From NCBI GenBank assembly GCA_019925095.2, contig CM034413.1, positions 563,001 through 627,000 on the forward strand: a stretch of 64,000 nt of DNA, read 5' to 3'. Source of the stretch: Dendrolimus kikuchii. Its lineage: Eukaryota > Arthropoda > Insecta > Lepidoptera > Lasiocampidae. Of this stretch, positions 54,176 through 63,982 are shown one piece after another; positions within the stretch are counted from its first letter, which is position 1; each line of letters opens with the position of its first letter. The position numbers and the translations under genes were made by a program. The notes below the pieces were generated by a model. It did no database searches. It had not been told where the DNA came from and saw nothing but the letters and a program-made list of their open reading frames with translations.

Positions 54176-54604
54176 TGTTACAACTTAGGCTCCGACAAAG
54201 ACAAATTCCACGTACAGATCTGTAAAAGCATATTTTATTACCTGTCGGCATTTGAACTAATTGTAATCCTTTTACGATCGTCTTCTTTTGTTCACTTATT
54301 TATTGGCATACATTTCTAGTTATTGTGGAGAACAGCCTATTGTTCTAGTTTACGGCCGCTTGCAGGTTGCATCATTAGCCAGGTGTTGTGGATTACAATT
54401 ACAAGCCAATTCTAGGAAATTGTGTCGACGTTGCCGGACGGGCACATTTGCATTTGTGAAGTATAAAACGACGGCCTGATGGAGAGAGGGGTCAGTTGCG
54501 CTACAATTACGATGCGGGCGTAACGTACATTGTACGTGTACATTCGGGAATCTAATAGTGACGGGCTTTGCGCATTTTATTGAATTATGACCTTCTGCAT
54601 TACG
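54176..54604 (+). mobile_element. LTR-ATAT, 3'-truncated
   Basis: TGTTACAACTTAGGCTCCGAC at the left, TATA-like gtgaagtataaaacgacgg, ending after 'ctgcattacg' where LINE sequence begins. Only the 5' two-thirds of the LTR remains; the left flank is 'tatac'. Confidence 0.82.
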
Positions 54605-54813
54605 ATCAGAACAAACTCTGTCTACAAGTATCAAAAATGGAATTAATGAACAGAAGCATAATTTGTATGGCTCCAATCATTTTCAATAAATTACCTAAAG
54701 ACTGTAGAGATTTAAAACGTGACATATATAAACAAAAATTAAGGACATTTTTATTAAATAAATTCTATTATAATTTACTGGACTTTACAATGGAAATTTT
54801 AATATTTTTTTAA
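54605..54813 (+). pseudogene. LINE reverse-transcriptase extreme C-terminus
   Basis: Encodes ICMAPIIFNKLPKDCRDLKR...KLRTFLLNKFYYNLLDFTME-stop; 'NKLP...FK.KL...LL...FY' is the usual ending of jockey/CR1-type RTs. It abuts the truncated LTR. Confidence 0.6.
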
Positions 54814-54915
54814 TACATAACTTCACGCCAGTTCCCTTGCGGGGTAGGCACGAACAGCAGAGCGCCATTCAGGCTTATTCTTACACACCTCACTTGCTTC
54901 TTTGAGATTCATAGC
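54814..54915 (-). mobile_element. LINE-T fragment (left of an inverted pair)
   Basis: 'atacataacttcacgcc...cttgcttctttgagattcatagc'. Opposite in orientation to the copy at 54951. Confidence 0.82.
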
Positions 54916-54950
54916 ATAGTATTAATATATTAATAAAATAATAATAGTGG

Positions 54951-55072
54951 ACAGACGAGCGTGCATGACAAGAGTTATGAATGTCAAACAAGCAAGTGAG
55001 GTGTGTAAGAATAAGCCTAAATGGCGCTCTGTTGTTCATGCCTACCCCGCAAGGGAACTGGCGTGAAGTTAT
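54951..55072 (+). mobile_element. LINE-T with 14-bp target duplication
   Basis: 'gacgagcgtgcatgacaagag...gaagttatgtatg' flanked by AATAATAGTGGACA on both sides (about 54941-54954 and 55086-55099); the short ATGT tail extends to about 55084. Confidence 0.87.
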
Positions 55073-55289
55073 GTATGTATGTATTTAATAATAGTGGACA
55101 ATTAGTTGGTATAGTAATATTATTATTGGTTTTTTTTAATGACATTTTTTGAATTATTACAATGACATTATTGTAGGACATAATTATTATTTATTATTCT
55201 AATTTTTCTATGCCTAACTGACCAAACATGATGCACATTTAGCTTTATACCATCATGCATATTTTGATATGTAAACACTCATGTTTAAT

Positions 55290-55409
55290 ACATACATACA
55301 TAACTTCACGCCAGTTCCCCTGCGGGGTAGGCACGAACAACAGAGCGCTATTTAGGCCCATTCTTACACACCTCACTTGCTTCTTTGACATTCATAACTC
55401 TTGTCATGT
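55290..55409 (-). mobile_element. LINE-T fragment
   Basis: 'acatacatacataacttcacgcc' to 'cataactcttgtcatg'. Confidence 0.82.
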
Positions 55410-55439
55410 TTAAGAAATAAATAAATTTTGATTTTGACT

Positions 55440-55583
55440 AACGAACAAGTGGAAAAATGAATCGCAATAAAATTTTAACTTGAAGTTACGGGCAGATTGT
55501 TAATGTACTTGTCCAATTTGAAAACCTGCCCGTAAAACTTTAAGTTAAAATTTTGTTGCGATTCGTTTTTCCACTTGGCCGTT
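55440..55583. repeat. ~144-bp imperfect inverted repeat (hairpin MITE?)
   Basis: Left arm about 55446-55495 and right arm about 55526-55577 are inverted copies with few mismatches (caagtggaaaaatgaatcgc...ttacgggcag versus ctgcccgtaa...gcgattcgttttt), with a 30-bp loop. The outer aacg/cgtt also pair. No ORF. Confidence 0.85.
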
Positions 55584-55601
55584 GAAGTTTCACTTCTACT
55601 A

Positions 55602-55855
55602 TGTTTTTATCCGTGCAGAAACGGAGAAAGAATACAATGGGTTGGGCGGGCATTTGCCGACTGGATGGCTACCACCCCTGGTCTAGAGTATGTCGCCATA
55701 ACAACCTTGAATTGTGTTCCGGCATTAGTGACCAGGTTCCAGTCCCCCTTAAGAGAGCAGCAGCGCATTTGTAGCAACTTTCGTGTTGCCAATGTCCATA
55801 GGCGATGGTAACCGCTTTCCATCAAGTGGACCGTCTGCTGATCTCCTGCTAAAAA
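55602..55855 (+). mobile_element. SINE-A, internally deleted
   Basis: Head ttttatccgtgcagaaacgg, then 'aatacaatgggttgggcgggcatttgcc' (about 60 bp of the core lost), then the normal tail 'gatctcctgctaaaaaaaa'. Bases 55856-56320 show no gene. Confidence 0.85.
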
Positions 55856-56320
55856 AAAATAATAAAAAGAAATTGTAGCACTGATAAGTCGAAATATATT
55901 TTGCAAAAATATAAGTCAAAAAAATGTTACGTTTGAATAAACTACCTTCTTTTTACGACGCAGTCACGTCTTCAAAAAATTTTTTTTCCTCTCGTATTTA
56001 TTCCAAAAAATGTTCTATCAAATACGCTTAGCTACAAAAAACGAGGCTCTTTACAACCCGTCCCGATAAGAGTGGCTTTGCATTTGGGCGTTTGTTTTTA
56101 TATTGGCCGCCTCCTTCATCGGGGCGGATATTCCGATAAGGGTTGTTTGGGGCACACAATGCGTGGATCGCGGTGATTGAATGGTCTCAGTTATCTTTGG
56201 TGGGTATTTCAGGAATGTATTGATATGCTTATTGTTTGGGAGAGAGGGTTTGGTCACGTCGCATACTATATATACAACGTTGGGACTTTCAGTGCGGAGT
56301 TACTCGTGTAATTAATACGG

Positions 56321-56745
56321 ACGGCCTCTGTGGTTGAGCGGGCTAAGCCTTTGCCGGCAGAGGCTCTCGGTTCAACTCCTGGTATGGTGAACTTCGGAAA
56401 CTAATTTTCTCCATTATTTACTATGGTCTGGTTTTATCGGCAGACAAACACATACATTGTATATCCCCAAATTAAGCAAGTTACTCTTGTGTTATGGGTA
56501 ATATACAACTGACTACTCTCGGGCCGATCCCAGACACCCAGACCACAGTAAATAACGGAGAAAATACGTTTTCTGAAATTTACTATACCAGGAATCGAAC
56601 CCGGAACCCCTGCGTTGCAATGAGGTACGCCGGCAAAGGCTTAGCTCGCTCAACCACAGAGGCCGTCAAATTACCCATAACACAAGCGTAACTTGCTTAA
56701 TTTGGGGATATACAATATGTGTGTTTGTCTGCTGATTATTATTAT
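56321..56745 (+). mobile_element. SINE-B split by a second, opposite SINE-B
   Basis: Outer copy: 56321-56431 (head to 'tactatggtctgg') and 56669-56745 ('attacccataacacaagcg' to 'tgtctgctgatt'). The missing middle is at the junction. Box B here is decayed (ggttcaactcc). Confidence 0.78.
56434..56668 (-). mobile_element. SINE-B inserted in SINE-B
   Basis: Complete reverse copy, 'atcggcagacaaacacatac...ggaatcgaacccgg...ccgctcaaccacagaggccgtc'-type order. Confidence 0.8.
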
Positions 56746-56859
56746 TACTATGGTCACCCCATAGAGCACAATGGTTACTAAACATAATTAAATAAAAAGC
56801 TAGATATAAATAATAATTTTATAAGGAACTAGGATATGTCCGATCACTGAAAAAATCAT

Positions 56860-57250
56860 ATGGAAATTTGTTTTTCTTATCTGGCCATTTTAAATCATTT
56901 CCAGAAATATTCCCGCGGGATTACTAGGATAACGAGTAGCGCAGATTTTAATTCTAAGAATTTGCTGTCGATCAGCGAATCCAAATCGGCTCAGTAGTTT
57001 TTATGTGAATCCCGAACAAACACTAAATCTAAAAAAATGGACATTGTATCCATCATTTATATTTTTTTAATAGCTTCAATGTACAGACATACATACATTT
57101 TTAGTATTTTATAATATTATAGATTTGTAATTATAATACTGCAAAGTTCGTGAGTTTGTTTGTAGGAATACTCTTAAACTAATGACACGATTTTGAACAT
57201 TTTTCACCAGTATAAAGCTACATTATTCCCGAGTGATTTGGCCTTTATTT
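56860..57250. repeat. Rep-P-like repeats, two pieces
   Basis: 56860-57120 matches 51030-51330 ('tcccgcgggattactaggataacgagtagcgcag'). 57140-57250 is another Rep-P scrap ('ctcttaaactaatgacacgatttt'). Confidence 0.45.
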
Positions 57251-57309
57251 GATTGTAATTAATATATGTGTACTATTGATTGCAATTTTTTTAATTAATA
57301 TTTTACTTT

Positions 57310-57462
57310 TATTTGCTCCGAGAAACTTAGTCGTGGCATCACTTAGAGGTACTTACGGAAGATCAGCGCTGATTGTGAAACTAGCATTTTGCTCAACAAG
57401 AACCTTTTAGGACAACACAATTAATTATTAGATCCTAAATAAATGTTTTCTCATTCTTTCTT
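57310..57462 (+). repeat. Rep-R copy
   Basis: 'cgtggcatcacttagaggtacttacggaagatcagcgctg...cctaaataaatgttttctcattctttc', as at 39285. Confidence 0.58.
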
Positions 57463-57772
57463 ACATTTTTTTTTAATCCATGAGTTCAGCAGACAGGCAG
57501 ACGGCCCACTTTAGCGGTTACTATCGCTTATAGACATTTGTAACACCAAAGGTGCTACTAGTGCGCTACCGCTCTCTAAAATGAGACTGGAACCTGGCCA
57601 CTAATGTCGGAACACAACTTGAGGTTGTTATGGCGGTATAATCTAAACTAGGAGTGGTAGCCATCCAGACGGGCAAATACCCTACAACCTGGCTGTGGGT
57701 TATTTTGTTGCCTGTTATGATAGGCTGGCTGGCTTCAGGAATTTATATTCTTTTTCCGTTCCTGCACTGATA
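57463..57772 (-). mobile_element. SINE-A, divergent
   Basis: 'tttttttttaatccatgagttcagcagac' to 'tttccgttcctgcactgat'; full length but much substituted. Confidence 0.82.
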
Positions 57773-57945
57773 TAATACTACATCAAATGATCGAATGGTA
57801 CAAATTCCTAATCTGTTATATCTATATATTAATACGTGAAGTAAAAATTTTGTACCCCTTTTTACGAAAATTGCGCGGACGGAGGAGTATGAAATTTCGC
57901 ACACTTATATTTTATTTAGAGAAGAAGCGACAAGTGCTAATATAT

Positions 57946-58431
57946 TGTTACGAGTTACAACACTCGAATTAAAATGCCGTTTGAATTACTATAGAATTTA
58001 TTAGAACTATACAAATACGTATAACACAGGTACAAATATAACTGGACACAACCAGTATAAACGTGATGCATGATTCAATAACACGCGCAAAGTCCGTCAC
58101 TATATCGATTATCGAATGTACACACGTCTTGCCTCGGTTGCGATTATCGCTGGACTGCTTCCTCTTCAATCCTGACATCGTTTTATACTTCACAAATACA
58201 AGTGTGCCCGCCCGTATCGTCGACTTAATTTCCTAGAAATCGTAATCCGCACACCTGGTTAATTATGTCTGCAAACGGCCATAAACGAGTACAATAGGCT
58301 ATTCTCCACAATAACCAATAAATAAGTAAACAAAAGAAGACAATCATAAAGGTATTACAATTGGTTCAAATGCCGACAAGTAATAGCGTGCTTCTTGGAA
58401 TTTGTCTTTGTCTGGGGGCTATGTTGTAACA
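57946..58431 (-). mobile_element. Solo LTR, LTR-ATAT family
   Basis: TGTTACGAGTTACAACACTCG...GTTGTAACA, with ATAT at 57942-57945 and 58432-58435. It faces the opposite way to the LTR at 58808. Bases 58436-58803 show no recognised gene. Confidence 0.9.
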
Positions 58432-58807
58432 ATATTTTTAAAATTATGCATAAAAATACACTAAATCAATAAAAAAAATTACACACACTACCATGTATTT
58501 GACACACACACGCATATATACTCTTTAGTTTATTGTTAAAGTCGAATTGACAGTGTAGCCTTGGCGAAATCTGTGATTATAGAAGTATAGTCTTTGACAA
58601 CAATTTATTATGGTCGAATTTCGACCACTGATAATTATATTTGTGTGTGTATTGTCTTATGTATACATGCGTGTGTATACGTATGTGAATATACATAATT
58701 CTATATAGTTATTTTAATTTTGTATCATTATTTATAGACTACACCACCGTCAGTTTCAAAAATCTATTAATCCCTGCCAAGGGTCGCCTTGAAGAGACCT
58801 TTTATAT

Positions 58808-59224
58808 TGTTACATGCCATGAAGCCCAGTTCCTTACCTTCCCGCATTTGGACTTCTTTTGTTTACTTATAAAAACAGTCTATTGTACTAGTTTATAGCC
58901 GTTCACAGGATTAATTAAGCAAGTGTGCAGATTATGTTTCCTGGGAATTGCTTCGACGCTTGCCAGGTAGACATATGTCATCGGTGCATTACAAAGCAAT
59001 GGCCCAATGCAGAGAGCGGCAGTCTAGCGAGAACCACGATCAGAGCAAAACGTGTACATTCGATAAGCTGTATAGTGACGGACTTTGCGCGTGTTATCGA
59101 ATCGTGCAATTTGTACTGGTTGTGTCCAGTTATATTTGTACCTGTGTTATACGTGTTTGTATAGTTCTAATAAATTCTATAGTAATTCCAACGACATTTT
59201 AATTCGAGTCCCGCACTCGTAACA
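58808..59224 (+). mobile_element. Solo LTR, LTR-ATAT family
   Basis: TGTTACATGCC...CACTCGTAACA, with ATAT at 58804-58807 and 59225-59228. The TATA-like region is altered compared with other copies (acattacaaagcaatgg). Bases 59229-59565 show no gene. Confidence 0.88.
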
Positions 59225-59565
59225 ATATTTTTCTACTTCTCTTTGACTATACTTTGGTGTACAAGGGTATAAAATTAAATGTGGATTTACACTTTTGCTT
59301 AATCATTTGAAAACATCTCACAAATAAGATTAATAAGCCTGATACCTCGAAGGGTTGGTCCCAATACGGTTTCCCTTTACCCATGCGCCAGAACCACAGA
59401 TAAGATATCCCGCGACCGTACATTTGTATTATTGCCCACAAAATAAATAAAATTAAACGAAATTGACCACATTTCTCAATATTGTAGCTTTATCTCCTGA
59501 CTTCATTTGCAAGACTTGCTTCATTGAATAATATCACAAAATACATGCATTAATGCTATATACTG

Positions 59566-59895
59566 TTTAGAATGGTGCCTTCGTCTTCTTTTTACCACCG
59601 CACCGCACGCCATCGGCTGGGCGTTCACCCCCACTTCCTAGAGCCGCTTCGCTCTTGTACGCAACGGTTCTCTAGAACGTTTCTCTTGCGCACCGTGGGG
59701 ATTTGGAATGAGCTCCCAGCCGTGGTTTTCCCACAGCGCTACGATATGGGTTTTTTTTAAAAAGGGCGTCGTGAAATTTCTCCGAGGCCGGCAGCGCGTT
59801 GATGACACCTCTGGTGTTGTAAACGTCCATAGGCGACGGTAACCGCTTTCCATCAGGTGGGCCGTCTGCCTGTCTGCTGTACTCCAGCTATAAAA
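59566..59895 (+). pseudogene. LINE RT C-terminus with the SINE-A-type tail
   Basis: Encodes HRLGVHPHFLEPLRSCTQRF, LRTVGIWNELPAVVFPQRYD (the WN-LP-VFP-Y ending of many lepidopteran LINEs), then, after a frame change, GRREISPRPAA. The 3' end 'gtccataggcgacggtaaccgctttccatcaggtgggccgtctgcctgtctgctgtactcc' plus A-run is nearly the SINE-A tail. This makes it the likely partner family that supplies SINE-A with enzymes. Confidence 0.72.
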
Positions 59896-60029
59896 AAAAA
59901 AAAAAAATACATAGCTAGGCATTAACTCGTTAATCCGTTAATCGTTAATTAACGAAGTTAACATTTCGAATAACTGATTAACTTAAAAATATGTTAACGA
60001 ACTCCTTAACTTCCCTTAAATTTCCCAAA

Positions 60030-60328
60030 GTCAGACAGACAGGCAGACACGGCCCACTTGATGGAAAGCGGTTACCATCGCCTATAGACATTTGCAACAC
60101 CAAAGGTGCTAGAAATGCGCAGCTGCTCTCTTAAAGGAGACTGGAACCTGGTCACTAATGCCGGAACACAACTCAAGGTTGTTATGGCGACATACTTTAG
60201 ACCAGGGGTGGTCGCCATCCATTCGGGCAAATGCCCTACCTTGCCTGGCTGTGGGTTGTTTTGTCCCCTCTTACGACAGGCCGCCCCAACGCAGGAAATT
60301 GTATTCTTTCTCCGTTCCTGCACGGCTA
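60030..60328 (-). mobile_element. SINE-A without its poly-A end
   Basis: Begins 'agacagacaggcagacacggcccacttgatgg' with no T-run or 'ttattgcagg', and ends 'tccgttcctgcacggc'. Bases 60329-61009 show no gene apart from a Rep-P scrap at 60550-60690. Confidence 0.85.
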
Positions 60329-61009
60329 AGATGTCTTATGACACATGTGATTTTGGAGGTGGGCACTGAAATCCAGTGCCGTGTTGGATGATGTTTCAGC
60401 ATAGCAAAATACATTTTCTTTCTTTCTTTTTTTTTCATCTTGGTAATATATCTAAATGTGTTGCTATCGAATGATTGAATCGAGGTATTCCTTCTCATGT
60501 TTCTGTGATTACGATATATGTGCTTATTGATTACGCGTAGTTGCGATGACGCTTAAAATGTCGTCTATCCTGCGGGAAAAGTACTTTATTTCGGAATAAA
60601 AAGTATTCTATGTCCTTTTGTATGCTCCTGACAACGTGTACGCAAAATTTCATGATAATCAGTTGCTTAGTTAAGGCGTAAAAACATTACAAACAAATTC
60701 ACATTCTAATTTATGATGTTAGTTAGATAGTTAGGAGAAAATCGGAATGAAATTGGAAAACACTCTGTAGACAACAAGGATACACTGCATTGGCGTTCGG
60801 CGCACCAATCAATCGCGAAATACGAACAAGTCGGTGCGCAATTAAATGAATTACAACAATATAAATATTTGATGAACCGCAGCGCGCTCACTGTTGACCC
60901 AGTTCTGTTATGAAGCCTTTTGGGATCTACGTGATATACGGACAGAAAGGTCGGGATACATTTATTTATTTTGCCGTATTTTTATTTCCATATTTTGTAA
61001 TCGCTGACA

Positions 61010-61125
61010 ATAATTATGAATGTTCAAGAAGCAAGTGAGGTGTGTAAGAATAAGCCTGAATGGCGCTCTGCTGTTCGTGCCTACCCCGCAAGGGAACTGG
61101 CGTGAAGTTATGTATGTATGTATGA
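61010..61125 (+). mobile_element. LINE-T short fragment
   Basis: 'aattatgaatgttcaagaagcaagtgagg' to gaagttatgtatgtatgtatg. Bases 61126-61469 are A+T-rich. Confidence 0.82.
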
Positions 61126-61469
61126 ATCATATGAATGAATCATATATATGAATATTATAAATATATATCATGAATATCTGTATATTTATTAAATATTATT
61201 TTTTAGTTACTTATATACTATATAGGGGACGCTACAGCAGGCATTATTTTATATTATCCTACATCATTTTATTTTGTTAAATATGCTACATTTATATAGA
61301 GCTTAACATAATCAAACTTTTTATTGCGTTCTTGGTCTTGCACAAATATACTGTGAAGCGTGAAGTATCTAGTAATTGGCAACATTCATATTAAACAGAG
61401 TTGATTGTTTTAAGTTATAAATATAGCCGTTGGATATGTAATAAATAAATAAATTAAAGCTATTTATTT

Positions 61470-61795
61470 ATCCGTTCCGAAACAGAGAAAGAAAACAAAT
61501 TCCTCAAATTCCTAAGTCTAGATGGCTTGTCGTAAGAGGCGACAAAAAAAATCACAGCCAGATGGTAGGGTGGCTACAAAGAACCCGAATTTCCACAAAC
61601 CTTGGACAAACGTATACCGCAATAACAATTTGTGTTCCGGTTTTAGTGGCCAGGTTCCAGTCCCCCCCCCCCCTTTGAGGCCGGCAACATATTGGTGGTA
61701 TCTTTAGTGTTTCAAATGTCTATAAGCGATGGTAACCATTTTCCATCAGCTGGGCCAATCAACCTGTCAGCTGTACTCCATCTAGAAAAAACACA
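61470..61795 (+). mobile_element. SINE-A, old divergent copy
   Basis: 'tatccgttccgaaacagagaaagaaaac' to 'gtcagctgtactccatctagaaaaaa'. It retains 'ttgtcgtaagaggcgac' and has a C-run at 61663-61673. Confidence 0.75.
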
Positions 61796-61809
61796 TTACA
61801 TTTAAGTTT

Positions 61810-62035
61810 TTACTTAAACTAAGTTCCACTGAAGAATATTTTTGAAGGGAATATCATCATTATTATAGTATTTAAGAGCGTAACTCCTGTCAATGGAGGC
61901 TTCTCCAACTTTCTCTATTCTCAGCCAGCTGTTTCATAGATATAAGTTTACTTCTTATACTATGTACTTCTTTACATAGCTGTTATTGTTTTTTATGGAG
62001 AAGAAACGGTCACAATGCGGCAAAAATATGTGCTT
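61810..62035 (+). repeat. Repeat as at 49236
   Basis: 'actaagttccactgaagaatatttttgaaggg...tatggagaagaaacggtcacaatgcgg'. Degenerate. Confidence 0.42.
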
Positions 62036-62219
62036 ATTTCATGCATTAATGGGAAAATTTAAGTTCGCAAAAATACTAACAATTTTTAAACACTACTTTG
62101 TATGTACCGTTCTCACCACACCACTGTAAACAGTACACATTAGAATAAGTATTATAGATATAAAAATTATCAATGAAACAATAGTATAATTAAATTTTAC
62201 GGTACAATCTAACACATAA

Positions 62220-62415
62220 ACACCCAATAAATTGTCACACACACAACCACAAATAAAAACAGCGTGTAAATCTCAACAAATTTTCAATTAAAATTTCTAA
62301 AAGAAGTTACGGAACACAGAGGTCGTAGAGTTCGTTTAAAAAAGTACTTCTTAATAAAACTACGTTTTAACGGTTTTAAGCGCGGCAATTTATTTATTTA
62401 GCCTACCGCCAACTT
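62220..62415 (-). repeat. Degenerate Rep-Z followed by the 8455-type repeat
   Basis: 'gaagttacggaacacagaggtcgtagag' recalls Rep-Z. 'aacggttttaagcgcggcaatttatttatttagcctacc' is the reverse of 8455-8620 without its middle. Confidence 0.45.
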
Positions 62416-62417
62416 AC

Positions 62418-62890
62418 ATATATACATACATAACTTCACGCCAGTTCCCTTGCGGGGTAAGCACGAACAACAGAGCGCCATTTAGGCCCGTTCTTACACA
62501 CCTCACTTGCTTCTTTGACATTCATAACTCTTGTCAAGCACACTCGTCTGTTCTTAAAGCTCCTGACATCACCCTCCGCTAGTACACGATCAATTTGATC
62601 ATGGAAGGTGTGTCGTGGCCTTCCACGACTTCTGCATCCATCCACTTTTGTATTGTATATCTGTTTAGTCATTCTTTTATCATGCATTCTTTCCACATGC
62701 CTGAACCACCGGAGCATTCCTTTCCTTACCTTCACCCCGACACTCTCTTTCAGACCAACTCTCTTTCTTACTTCAGTATTACGAACGCGGTCCGCGAGCG
62801 TCACTCCGCAGATTTTGCGCAGTGCTCGCATCTCAACCGCGTTTACTCTACTTTCATGCTCTCTCTTCCATACCCAACTCTCGCTTCCAT
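62418..62890 (-). mobile_element. LINE-T, long copy
   Basis: Reverse ORF 62831-62436 encodes KICGVTLADRVRNTEVRKRV...RWFRHVERMHDKRM...GRPRHTFHDQ... to the stop, continuous over 131 codons. Tail of ACAT repeats at 62418-62432. Confidence 0.87.
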
Positions 62891-62939
62891 ACCGCCAACT
62901 TGTTCATCTTAATTATGTTTATGGTTATTATTTACTATA

Positions 62940-63050
62940 TGGGAGCCTAATCTAATTTACCACCGCTTCGCAATATGTTGTGACTTGAAGAGAAGAAGCG
63001 GCGCAAGAAACTCTTCAGCAAACATGCCTTGTAAAAAAAAGAAATTATCA
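62940..63050 (+). repeat. Repeat with 'gaagaagcggcgcaagaaactc' core
   Basis: Inverse of 6890-7017, including the shared 'gggagcctaatctaat'. Confidence 0.5.
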
Positions 63051-63100
63051 ATCAAGTTGGTTTGTGTTCCGTTGCACGCAGAAAGAGCTCACAGTGCCAT

Positions 63101-63152
63101 GCGAGTATAATACCGGTCAAAAATACTTCTTTTTGTCCGGTATTATACTCGC
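63101..63152. repeat. 16-bp perfect stem hairpin
   Basis: GCGAGTATAATACCGG and CCGGTATTATACTCGC, 20-nt spacer that itself pairs partly (caaaaa/tttttg). Bases 63153-63568 show no gene. Confidence 0.85.
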
Positions 63153-63568
63153 CATCCTATCTGCACGTGTATCCCGTTTGACCTTTTTATGATATTAAAA
63201 CGAAATAATTCAAACGAAGAGAATTTTTCAAAATTCTCTTCAATGTATTTACATTGAATGAAATGTAAGTATACTTATTATAAAAGATAAATGAATTAAA
63301 TGAAGATTATTATTCGGTAACATAGATATTTCCACTTTAGGTAATAAACCCGATATCATGCTGATATAAGACGGATCTATCAAATGTAATCAATTTAGAG
63401 CTGAAATTTCAATCACCGCATAATAGTAGATTTTACAGGAGAGGTGAAAGTGACCTATTTATTAATTTGAGTGTCTAAATAGGTCTTTCACGCGAGATTA
63501 ACACTTTACTTTTCATTTCGAATATGAGGACCGTGCCTTTACTGACACTTTCTGGCTTTTGATATATA

Positions 63569-63982
63569 CAGTGTAAACTCTATATAACGACACCGAAAGA
63601 TACTGTACATTTTATGGCGTTATAGAGAGTTGTCGTTAAATGGAGAGAAGTCTGTTATTTTTGTCTGACGTCTTTTGCTGCACCAGTAATTTTGTTATAT
63701 TTTATTCACATCTTGCGATATTGAAGCATCTTGGTGATAAAGGAAGTACTTAGAAATTTCGGTATGCATGATGCCGACAGTCGAGTTTATAGGCTAGGAT
63801 AGTACAGCGATAAAGGTCGTACTTTTGTGTTACTTAATTGTTGTCGTTATTAAGAGTGGGTGTAATGCTATGTAGAGTGTATCATTGTATGTAAAACAAG
63901 CGAAAGCAACCAAAGGAAAGTGATATCGACGCTAAAGGGAGTTTGTCGTTAAATCGAGTGGCGTTACATGGAGTTTACACTA
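63569..63982 (+). mobile_element. pogo-like element without transposase (MITE)
   Basis: CAGTGTAAACTCTATATAACG at the left, reversed AGTGTAAACTCCATGTAACG at the right, after TA (63567-63568). The inside matches 29836-30296 in reverse. A subterminal 'gttatagagagttgtcgttaaatgg' block is repeated near the right end. No ORF. Confidence 0.68.

Noticed and set aside
54568..54813. Single gene across 54568-54813
   Set aside because: Its start lies in a truncated LTR and its end in a LINE RT C-terminus; the ORF is a fusion by chance.
62436..62831. 131-codon ORF as a host gene
   Set aside because: It is the LINE-T reverse-transcriptase C-terminus, repeated many times in the window.
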